From: Acidimicrobiia bacterium
GTDB lineage: Bacteria; Actinomycetota; Acidimicrobiia; Spongiisociales; ZC4RG35
DNA length: 7,509 nt
Assembly (NCBI GenBank): GCA_030623125.1
Contig: JAUXMQ010000047.1
Location: forward strand, 1 to 7,509
Direction: 5' to 3'
Shown: positions 1 to 5,427 of the stretch, in pieces
How positions within the stretch are numbered: the stretch's first letter is position 1
How the letters are laid out: each line of letters opens with the position of its first letter
The notes under the pieces: model-generated
Told to the model about the DNA's origin: nothing
What the model saw: only the letters and a program-made list of their open reading frames with translations
Databases searched by the model: none
Position numbers and translations under genes: made by a program

Positions 1-203
1 CGCACCGCAAGGGTTAGAAGCTCCTCGTGAAGGTCACTCGATATGACGCCGGTGAGTTCTGCAATGACGCGATCGTGGATCCGTCGGAGACGCTCACATC
101 CGGCCGCATCACACGGTGTAGATCGGGCCTCTTCGAGGAGGGCTCGCGCCATGGTTGTGATGCGAACCAGTTTTCCCGGCTCGGTTATGTATGCGTCCAA
201 CAT
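1..203 (-). CDS. bpa: Bacterial proteasome activator Bpa/PafE, N-terminal part (runs off the window)
   Basis: This is the first 67 codons of a minus-strand gene cut by the window edge. The translation begins MLDAYITEPGKLVRITTM and continues through ALLEEARSTP, RLRRIHDRVIAEL and DLHEELLTL. This resembles the conserved helical core of mycobacterial Bpa (Rv3780), which as I recall reads EQPAKVMRIGTMIKQLLEE, then RLRDIHATSIRELEDGL and LREELDRLTLPF. Bpa forms a ring that docks on the 20S proteasome and opens it for ATP-independent, Pup-independent degradation of some proteins. The interaction tail lies at the C-terminus, outside the window. The ATG at 203-201 is supported by a GGAG ribosome site six bases upstream and an in-frame TGA a few codons further up. 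This homologue lacks the long disordered N-terminus of the mycobacterial protein. It lies 73 bp downstream of the ada-like gene on the same strand and may be co-transcribed with it. The assignment rests on remembered family sequence. Confidence 0.85.
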   Translation of the reverse strand, partial: MLDAYITEPGKLVRITTMARALLEEARSTPCDAAGCERLRRIHDRVIAELTGVISSDLHEELLTLAV

Positions 204-204
204 G

Positions 205-225
205 ATGATCTCCGTTCGTGATCAT
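205..225 (-). promoter_or_regulatory. Small inverted repeat around the bpa ribosome-binding site
   Basis: On the minus strand ATGATC (225-220) and GATCAT (210-205) form a 6-bp inverted repeat separated by nine bases. Most of the GGAG ribosome site of bpa lies in the loop and the start codon directly follows the stem. It could be a weak leader hairpin or an operator half-site pair. Six base pairs can occur by chance, so this is only a candidate. Confidence 0.25.
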
Positions 226-254
226 GTCAGCGTCTCGTTGGGGTGATTTCTGCC

Positions 255-272
255 CGGTCTGTCGGCTGACCG
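255..272 (-). terminator. Weak stem-loop just after the ada-like gene
   Basis: CGGTC (272-268) and GACCG (259-255) flank an 8-base spacer, beginning four bases past the TGA of the alkyltransferase gene in the direction of transcription. No T-run follows, so this does not meet the usual intrinsic terminator pattern. It might attenuate transcription into bpa or protect an mRNA end. Confidence 0.2.
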
Positions 273-276
273 ATAT

Positions 277-1035
277 TCAGCAGCAGGGCCGGCACAACTC
301 ACATGCCCGAAACCCTGCGCTCTTCGCCTGGTCGAGGGAGCGGAAGTCGACCACGTTCTCCACCTTGGAACGTCTGATGGCGTGACAGGTCGGGTGGCAG
401 TAGATCTTCGTTGAAGTGTTTCCCTGGAGACGGACGTGCTTTGAGGCGAGGTCTTCCAGCCAGTCGGGACGCGCACCCTCATGCTCCAGCAGATCGTGTT
501 TGTTGCCCGTGCCGCCAAGGGAGTAGTTGCCGATATGCCCATCGGCGCGTACCACTCTGTGGCACGGGATGATAAGCGGGATCGGGTTCCGGGCGACGGC
601 TGACCCGGCTGCCCGTACGGCTCCAGGCCGGTTCACTTCATGGGCTAGCCAGGCGTAGGGGCGCACCTCACCCTTCGGAATCATGGCGGTCCGCGTCAGA
701 ACCTCCGCTTGGAACGACGTTACCGAGCGAAGATCGATGGGCAACTTCCCCGGTGTTCCCGCCTCGATCGCTGCGGGAATGTGCCGGCTCCAAGCCGACG
801 GGGCCTCGGCTCGAATCAGCTTGCGGCCAAACCTGTCGACGAATCTGTCTTCAAATGCCTGATCGGCGATGTCGACCGATGAAACACCCCCGGGGTTGAA
901 GGTGACGGCGACATCTCCGATGGCGGACTCGTAAAGGTCGTATCCGTCGGCAAGGCCGGCGCCGAGGGCGACCCCTTCGCTCACCCCATCGGGGAGACTG
1001 CCGACCAGGTTCCCAAGTTGGCTTTCGATGCTCAC
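277..1035 (-). CDS. O6-alkylguanine-DNA alkyltransferase with C-terminal Ada metal-binding domain (permuted Ada)
   Basis: This 252-residue DNA repair protein removes alkyl groups from DNA onto its own cysteines. Residues 35-188 form an Ogt/AGT domain: Tyr127 and Arg141 match the conserved tyrosine and the arginine finger, and PCHRV holds acceptor Cys158, followed by GNYSLGG. Residues 205-252 form an Ada zinc-binding, methylphosphotriester-acceptor domain with Cys213, Cys217, Cys245 and Cys248. The spacings of 4, 28 and 3 nearly match Cys38/42/69/72 of E. coli Ada (4, 27, 3), so Cys213 is the predicted acceptor. E. coli Ada carries this domain at the N-terminus followed by an AraC-type helix-turn-helix; here it is C-terminal and no helix-turn-helix is seen. 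The protein ends in an extra Cys-Cys. The GTG start is fixed by a GAGGAGGA ribosome site a few bases upstream and a GTGA overlap with the sigma factor gene, implying translational coupling. Residues 1-34 are unassigned. Confidence 0.93.
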   Translation of the reverse strand: MSIESQLGNLVGSLPDGVSEGVALGAGLADGYDLYESAIGDVAVTFNPGGVSSVDIADQAFEDRFVDRFGRKLIRAEAPSAWSRHIPAAIEAGTPGKLPIDLRSVTSFQAEVLTRTAMIPKGEVRPYAWLAHEVNRPGAVRAAGSAVARNPIPLIIPCHRVVRADGHIGNYSLGGTGNKHDLLEHEGARPDWLEDLASKHVRLQGNTSTKIYCHPTCHAIRRSKVENVVDFRSLDQAKSAGFRACELCRPCC

Positions 1036-1547
1036 TGTTCCTCCTCGATTGTCTGCTTGAGGCGGGCCAGGCCCCGGTGAATATCTGCCTTGACCGTGCC
1101 TTCGGGCCGGCCTGTTGATTCGGAAATGTCGCTGATTCCCATTCCGACGACATGACGCAATACGACGGCTGTCTTTTGATGACCGTTGAGATGGCTGAGC
1201 CGTCGGTCCCAGGCATGTCCGTCTGGCAGTTCAGGGTCGGGTTTGCCCGTCTCGATCATCTCGACATAGGTCGGCCGTCTCGATCTGTCTCTCAGGTGGT
1301 TCCGTCCCAGATTGAGGGCAATTGTCCACACCCAGGGCTGCAGATTGATCCCCCTGATCCGGTCCCGGTCGTAGCTTGCGAGGGCCTGGTAGGCCCTAAT
1401 GAAGGTCTCCTGGGTCAAGTCCTCCGCCTCCTGATGGTTTCCGGAGAGACGGCGAAGACCCCAATAGATCCTCTTCCCCATCTCCTCGACCACCCTCGGG
1501 AACTCCCCGTCCAGATCGGAGGCGAGGGCGTGTCCAATCTCTTTCAT
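1032..1547 (-). CDS. ECF-type RNA polymerase sigma factor (sigma-70 family)
   Basis: This 171-residue protein has the two-domain layout of an extracytoplasmic-function sigma factor. Region 2 is visible as EAEDLTQETFIRAYQAL (residues 40-56) with the region 2.3/2.4 segment LQPWVWTIALNLGRNHLRDRSR (69-90, quoted in part: PWVWTIALNLGRNHLRD). Region 4 spans about 117-163, with the helix-turn-helix GISDISESTGRPEGTVKADI and the typical ending HRGLARL. It would direct core RNA polymerase to its own promoters. No anti-sigma factor lies beside it; its partner by position is the alkyltransferase whose start overlaps its stop by GTGA, suggesting the sigma factor governs or responds to alkylation damage. 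An in-frame TGA three codons upstream limits the start to this ATG or later. No good ribosome site precedes it, only a distant GGGG. The ECF subgroup cannot be assigned by eye. Confidence 0.93.
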   Translation of the reverse strand: MKEIGHALASDLDGEFPRVVEEMGKRIYWGLRRLSGNHQEAEDLTQETFIRAYQALASYDRDRIRGINLQPWVWTIALNLGRNHLRDRSRRPTYVEMIETGKPDPELPDGHAWDRRLSHLNGHQKTAVVLRHVVGMGISDISESTGRPEGTVKADIHRGLARLKQTIEEEQ

Positions 1548-1578
1548 CAGCAGTCAGAACCCCAACGGGGATAATTTG

Positions 1579-1606
1579 GTTGCACCCTCTTGACGGTACC
1601 TATCGT
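1579..1606 (+). promoter_or_regulatory. Candidate leaderless promoter for the membrane protein gene
   Basis: TTGCAC (1579-1584) and TATCGT (1601-1606) are separated by 16 bases and fit a relaxed sigma-A-type -35/-10 pair. The ATG of the gene starts seven positions after the last base of the -10 (six bases between), so transcription would start at or next to the A of the start codon. The 65-bp gap to the divergent sigma factor gene must also hold that gene's promoter; I found no convincing one. Confidence 0.45.
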
Positions 1607-1612
1607 GGGGGC

Positions 1613-2293
1613 ATGGAATCTACGAGCATCGAACAGGTTCTTGTGGCTGCCGAGGCGCAGGTCGCGGCCGGGCATGGTCTTGCCGGTACCCGGTTCTGGG
1701 CGGCTGTCGCCGAGGTGAAGGCGGACGACGGATTGGTTGAGAGCTACGCCAACCGTATTGCCACTATCGACCAGGCAGCCTTTGCCCAATGGGCCCTCCT
1801 CACGATGCCAAAAGGCCTGGGGACGACTCTGGCGTTTCTGGGCACGGCCACCGGGCTGATCCTCATTGGCGTCAGCTACCCGCTGGATGGGCTGGCGGCA
1901 GTCGTCGCTTTCTACCTCGGTCTTGGGGCTCTGCTCACCTCAACACACGCTCTTGCTCACCTGATCGTCGGGCAGATCTTGGGTATTCGATTCACCGGCT
2001 GGTTTATTGCCTCGCTGACCCGGCCTCAACCTGGCGTGAAGATCGACTACGAAAGCTATCTCCGCACTCCGGCGATTCGTCGGGCATGGATGCATGCTTC
2101 CGGGGCCATTGTCACCAAGATCATTCCGTTCGCCCTGGTTGGTGCGGCCGTTGCCGCGGAATTGCCGACGTGGGCTGTTCTCGGGCTGGTGGTGATCGGA
2201 ATCGTGACGATTGTAACCGACGTGCTGTGGTCGACCACCGGCTCCGACTGGATGAAGTACCGCAGGGAGATGAAGTTCGCTCAGACATCCTGA
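1613..2293 (+). CDS. Integral membrane protein of unknown function with HxxxH motif
   Basis: I do not recognise this 226-residue protein by name. Residues 1-65 look soluble and helical. Hydrophobic segments follow at about 70-88, 91-109, 115-134, 166-184 and 187-205, and the C-terminus is a charged tail (SDWMKYRREMKF). The third segment begins with THALAHLIVGQILGIRFTGW, resembling the HExxH helix of M50/site-2 metalloproteases (HELGHALxAxxLGI) but with alanine at the glutamate position. His112, His116 and Asp203 (in TDVLW) could form a metal site. This is an inference from pattern, not a family assignment. I chose the ATG at 1613 because it follows GTGGGGGC and a -10-like TATCGT at leaderless spacing; an in-frame TTG at 1580 would add 11 residues but sits in the candidate promoter. 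The gene is divergent from the sigma factor, and its last 13 bases overlap the convergent exporter gene. Confidence 0.8.
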   Translation: MESTSIEQVLVAAEAQVAAGHGLAGTRFWAAVAEVKADDGLVESYANRIATIDQAAFAQWALLTMPKGLGTTLAFLGTATGLILIGVSYPLDGLAAVVAFYLGLGALLTSTHALAHLIVGQILGIRFTGWFIASLTRPQPGVKIDYESYLRTPAIRRAWMHASGAIVTKIIPFALVGAAVAAELPTWAVLGLVVIGIVTIVTDVLWSTTGSDWMKYRREMKFAQTS

Positions 2294-3933
2294 TCGGGAA
2301 CCGGAATCGACCCGTCCACCTGGTGCAATTCCTCGTGTGTGGCCACCAGGTCGTCAAAGTCGGGCGGCTGTTCGACATCGATCGCGATGAGATGACGGGT
2401 TTTCGGGCCATCGTCTCGATCGAATGAGCGGGCATGCGCGATCAGGGCTGCTGCCGTGTCATCAATCCGGGTGTGCTGTGCCAGATGCTCTTCCCAGCTC
2501 TCCACGGCGAACAGTTCGGTCAGGCGGGTGGGGTCCGAAGTGTTTCGGAACAGACGCCACCGATAAGCGCCAGTGCTCAAGCGCACCAGGCGGATCTCGT
2601 TCATGATGTCGGCAAAGGCAGCAAATTCCGCCTCGTTGATCGTCCATGTGTTGAGGACGATCACCGGTCCCCCTTCGAGAGTGATCTCGGTGTGTGGCTG
2701 AACAACGCGTTCGGGGGTGAACTCCGGCGTTTCGATGTCATCGATTCGGGGTACGCCGAATCGGGGACTGATCAGACCTATGACCAATGCTCCGGAACTG
2801 AAAACCACCAGCGACCCGCTGGTACCGATCTGGTCGGCGACCATTCCGGAGAGAATCGAGCCGAGGGGGAGGATCCCGGCAAATGCGAGCGTGTACAGCG
2901 ACATCGCCCTGCCCCTGATCCACTCCGGCGCCATCAGTTGGGCACTGGCGTTGAGTGTGGAGAGAGTCAGCAGCCAAAAGAACCCCACGAGAAGCATCGC
3001 CACGGCGGCGACCACGAGGTTGGGCGCGAGACCGAGCATGATTCCCGATGCTCCGAATAGCGTGATCGTGTAGGGGACCAGATTTCCCTCGAGGCGCCTC
3101 AGGATCTTGGGTCGGAGGAAGGCGCCGGCAAGGGCGCCGACTCCCATTGCTCCGAGCAGGATGCCAAACATGGCTGCGCTGCCCCCGAGATAGTCGGTGT
3201 GCACCGGCAGAGTGGCCTGGACCACGGCAGAAGTAAGAGCGAAGAGCGCAACCAGGGCAAGCAGGTTGCGAAAGGCAGGGGTGAAGCGAGCGAAACGGAT
3301 TCCGAGGGTTATGGCCGACCCCATGGAAGCCGTCTCGCGTTCTCGAACGGCGAGTTGGGGTCCGATTATCAGCAGGACCACGATTACCGCGATGTAAGTG
3401 AGGGAGTTGATCGCAAAACCCGCCTCGGGTCCGAAGGCGACGATGATCACTCCACCCACCGCCGGCCCGACGGCACGAGCGGCGTTGAAGGCCGCCGATT
3501 GGAGGGCTACCGCCGAAGCCACCATTCCCCGCGGAACCAGGTCTGGAACGAGGGCCTGCCACGCCGGGATATTGAGTGCGAGCCCGGAACCGAGTACCAA
3601 CCCAAGGCCCAGAAGCAGAGGAGGGTTGATCAGGTCCATGTAGGTGAGAACCGCCATTGCCACCGCCGATCCTCCCATGATCACTTGCGCGATCAGCATC
3701 AGCTTGGTCCGGTCGAACATGTCGGCCAGAGCACCTGCGGTGAGAGACAGAAAAAAGAGAGGAAGAAGGGAAGACGCCACCATCCAACCAACCCATGTGC
3801 TCGATCCGGTCAACTCGAACATCAGCCATGAGGCCGCAACGGCCTGGATGAACGTGCCCGAGGCAGAGAACACGGTCGCTCCCCACAACGAGCGAAAGTG
3901 CGGGTATCTGAGGGGCGCAACTGCCGACGTCAT
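2281..3933 (-). CDS. MFS_3-type (EntS-like) efflux transporter with C-terminal ferredoxin-like domain
   Basis: This 550-residue inner-membrane protein is a proton-coupled exporter of the major facilitator superfamily, of the family that includes the enterobactin exporter EntS. Residues 1-395 hold about twelve hydrophobic segments. The loop after the second segment carries the MFS motif A variant GALADMFDRTK (67-77). Residues 423-505 form a soluble domain (FAAFADIMNEIRLVRLSTGA, YRWRLFRNTSDPTR, VESWEEHLAQH). This pattern is the usual C-terminal extension of the MFS_3/DUF894 group and resembles an antibiotic-biosynthesis-monooxygenase fold, so the length is normal for the group. Substrate cannot be read from sequence; siderophores, macrolides or other small molecules are options. 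There is no clear ribosome site: TACGCT lies six bases before the ATG, as expected for a leaderless message. The gene starts 34 bp from the divergent hydrolase and ends overlapping the convergent membrane protein gene. Confidence 0.92.
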   Translation of the reverse strand: MTSAVAPLRYPHFRSLWGATVFSASGTFIQAVAASWLMFELTGSSTWVGWMVASSLLPLFFLSLTAGALADMFDRTKLMLIAQVIMGGSAVAMAVLTYMDLINPPLLLGLGLVLGSGLALNIPAWQALVPDLVPRGMVASAVALQSAAFNAARAVGPAVGGVIIVAFGPEAGFAINSLTYIAVIVVLLIIGPQLAVRERETASMGSAITLGIRFARFTPAFRNLLALVALFALTSAVVQATLPVHTDYLGGSAAMFGILLGAMGVGALAGAFLRPKILRRLEGNLVPYTITLFGASGIMLGLAPNLVVAAVAMLLVGFFWLLTLSTLNASAQLMAPEWIRGRAMSLYTLAFAGILPLGSILSGMVADQIGTSGSLVVFSSGALVIGLISPRFGVPRIDDIETPEFTPERVVQPHTEITLEGGPVIVLNTWTINEAEFAAFADIMNEIRLVRLSTGAYRWRLFRNTSDPTRLTELFAVESWEEHLAQHTRIDDTAAALIAHARSFDRDDGPKTRHLIAIDVEQPPDFDDLVATHEELHQVDGSIPVPDQDV

Positions 3934-3967
3934 ACCCGCAGCGTAGATGTCGGCCTAGGTTTGGATC
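3934..3967. promoter_or_regulatory. Two facing leaderless-type -10 elements between exporter and hydrolase genes
   Basis: On the minus strand TACGCT (3945-3940) stands six bases before the exporter ATG. On the plus strand TAGGTT (3956-3961) stands six bases before the hydrolase GTG. Both match TANNNT at the distance that puts the transcription start on the first base of the start codon. The hexamers are 10 bp apart and point away from each other, so each promoter's -35 zone falls near or inside the other gene's start. No clear TTGACA-like -35 is seen on either strand. Confidence 0.5.
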
Positions 3968-4603
3968 GTGGTCCGCGATCTCGCCTACTTCGTTCAGGAT
4001 GACGCCGGCCCCGGGCCGGGAGTGTTGATACTGCACTCCTTCTGGGGGTTGACCTCCTCGGTGAAGAACCTGGCCGACGGTCTTGCGGATCGCGGCTACA
4101 CAGTGCTGGCTCCGGACATCAACTTTGGCGAGCTCCCCGAGTCGGAGCAGGACGCCCTCAATCACCTAGGGGACGCCAGCCCTGACCGTCTTGCCTCCCT
4201 GGTCATTTCCTCGGCCAGGTTGCTTCACGAGAGATCGACCGAGGGTCAGATCGGCATCGTAGGATTCGGGATGGGTGGGTCGCTCGGTTTGTGGGCTTCC
4301 GTCCGTCTCGCGGGTCTGGTCGGCGCCGTAGTTTCCTTCTACGGAACCCAACAGATCGATTTCGCCGGCTCCAGATCGTCCTATCTCATCCATCTGGCGG
4401 AAGAGGATGAGTTCATCACTCAAGACGAAGTCGTCTTCATGGAGGCGACCTTGGGTCTCGAGTCATTGCCGGTGGAGGTAGCGCGTTACCCGGGAACGAG
4501 GCACGGTTTTGGCGAGCCGGATGGTGACAATTTCGACCCGGAGGCCTTCGAGGGCGCCTGGATAGCGACGCTCGCTTTTCTCGCGGTTCAACTATCCGAC
4601 TAG
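3968..4603 (+). CDS. Dienelactone hydrolase-family alpha/beta hydrolase, nucleophile replaced by glycine
   Basis: This 211-residue cytoplasmic protein has the length and landmarks of the dienelactone hydrolase family: GVLILHSFWGL (residues 18-28), DRGYTVLAPD (41-50), nucleophile-elbow region IGIVGFGMGGSLGLWAS (95-111), AEEDEFIT (144-151) and GTRHGF (176-181). Family members normally have GxCxGG or GxSxGG at the elbow; here it is GFGMGG, with Gly101 encoded by GGG at 4268-4270. The acid Asp147 and base His179 are kept. The glutamate that follows the HE motif in classical dienelactone hydrolase is Ser24. Hydrolysis by the usual mechanism is therefore unlikely unless another residue takes over; a binding or non-hydrolytic role is possible. 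The GTG start is well fixed, since an in-frame TAG lies 12 bases upstream with no other start between. No ribosome site is seen, consistent with a leaderless message. The gene is divergent from the exporter, which may share its physiological role. Confidence 0.88.
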   Translation: MVRDLAYFVQDDAGPGPGVLILHSFWGLTSSVKNLADGLADRGYTVLAPDINFGELPESEQDALNHLGDASPDRLASLVISSARLLHERSTEGQIGIVGFGMGGSLGLWASVRLAGLVGAVVSFYGTQQIDFAGSRSSYLIHLAEEDEFITQDEVVFMEATLGLESLPVEVARYPGTRHGFGEPDGDNFDPEAFEGAWIATLAFLAVQLSD

Positions 4604-4640
4604 TCGAACCTCGTCTACCCAGTTCTGGGAAGACCGGCGA

Positions 4641-4646
4641 TAGGCT
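4641..4646 (+). promoter_or_regulatory. Candidate -10 element for the mod operon
   Basis: TAGGCT fits TANNNT and is seven bases before the GTG of modA, close to leaderless spacing. No good -35 is visible 16-18 bases upstream. The 50-bp gap after the hydrolase also holds a short inverted repeat CCCAG-TT-CTGGG (4618-4629), near the expected -35, which could be an operator. There is no room for a molybdenum cofactor riboswitch. Confidence 0.4.
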
Positions 4647-4653
4647 CGCATGA

Positions 4654-5427
4654 GTGGCCGCGTCTACATTGAGATATGGGCGACTGCGTGTTGTCTCCGC
4701 AGTGGCCGTGATTGGGTTTCTGCTCACCTCTTGTGGCGGTTCCTCAGATGCTTCGGATGAGGTCCGTGTTTCGGCGGCTTCCTCCTTGAGCCTCGCCTTC
4801 GCTGCCTTGGGGTCGGCCTTTGAGGCTCTGAACCCGGGTGTTGACGTTGTGTTGAATATTGGTGGCAGTTCACTGCTGCGAGAGCAGATCCTGGAGGGCG
4901 CTCCGGTAGATGTGTATGCATCGGCAAGCACGGACACGATGGCCCCCATCGTCGACGGGGGTCTCTCCGACGGAAACGCCACCGTATTTGTCCGTGGGTT
5001 CCTCGCGATTGCCGTGCCTGCCGGCAATCCTGCTCACGTGACCGGACTTGACGACTTCGGTAACGAGGAGCTTCTCATCGGACTGTGCGACGTCGTTGTC
5101 CCGTGTGGGGCTTATGCACGTCAGGTCATGTCAAGGGCCGGGGTGGAACCGGCAGTCGACACCAACGAACCCAACGTCCGGTCTCTGCTGACCAAGATCG
5201 AGGCAGGTGAGTTGGATGCGGGGATCGTGTACATGACGGATGTGAGATCGGCGAGCGGAGGGGTGGAGGGAATCGAAATCCCGGACGCCGTCAACGTGGC
5301 GGCCGACTACCCGATTGCTGTAATAGTGGAGGGGCCCAACACAGTAGGAGGAAGGGCTTTTGTTGACTTTGTCATGTCCGGGGTCGGTCAGGAGATCCTC
5401 GCTGGATTCGGGTTCGTGACACCGTGA
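4654..5427 (+). CDS. modA: Molybdate ABC transporter substrate-binding lipoprotein ModA
   Basis: This 257-residue protein captures molybdate (possibly also tungstate) outside the membrane and delivers it to ModBC. Residues 1-27 are a lipoprotein signal peptide: arginines at 7, 10 and 12, a hydrophobic stretch, and the lipobox LTSC with Cys27 as the lipidated residue. The mature part shows the ModA oxyanion pocket pattern: AASSL (41-45), IGGSSLLREQI (69-79), APVDVYASAS (83-92), VPCGAYARQVM (149-159), NVRSLLTKIEAGELDAGIVY (174-193) and the tail segment FVDFVMSGVGQEILAGFGF (236-254). Ser43 or Ser44, Ser72 or Ser73, the CGAY segment, Val175 and Tyr193 would correspond to the molybdate ligands of E. 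coli ModA. The start is GTG with no ribosome site; an out-of-frame ATG lies four bases upstream. Its TGA overlaps the modB start by GTGA. Specificity for molybdate over tungstate is not decided by sequence alone. Confidence 0.93.
   Translation: MAASTLRYGRLRVVSAVAVIGFLLTSCGGSSDASDEVRVSAASSLSLAFAALGSAFEALNPGVDVVLNIGGSSLLREQILEGAPVDVYASASTDTMAPIVDGGLSDGNATVFVRGFLAIAVPAGNPAHVTGLDDFGNEELLIGLCDVVVPCGAYARQVMSRAGVEPAVDTNEPNVRSLLTKIEAGELDAGIVYMTDVRSASGGVEGIEIPDAVNVAADYPIAVIVEGPNTVGGRAFVDFVMSGVGQEILAGFGFVTP

Noticed and set aside
27..246. Two short plus-strand open frames at the left end
   Set aside because: They are antisense to the bpa coding region, whose minus-strand translation matches a known family and has a proper ribosome site.
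1580..1612. TTG start 11 codons upstream of the membrane protein ATG
   Set aside because: The segment coincides with the candidate promoter and the ATG at 1613 has better context.
3199..3831. Plus-strand open frame of 210 codons antisense to the exporter
   Set aside because: Composition is polar and arginine-rich with no hydrophobic core; best explained as a shadow of the exporter.
2738..4165. Long minus-strand open frame of 475 codons overlapping the exporter in another frame
   Set aside because: Its translation is rich in Arg, Gly, Pro and Ser with no domain pattern, and it shadows the well-supported MFS protein and extends antisense into the hydrolase gene. High GC gives such frames by chance.
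4597..4606. 10-bp palindrome CGACTAGTCG across the hydrolase stop codon
   Set aside because: Too short for a terminator hairpin and no T-run; it is likely chance, though a small regulatory role cannot be excluded.
4604..4653. Molybdenum cofactor riboswitch upstream of modA
   Set aside because: The gap is only 50 bp and lacks the needed multi-helix structure.
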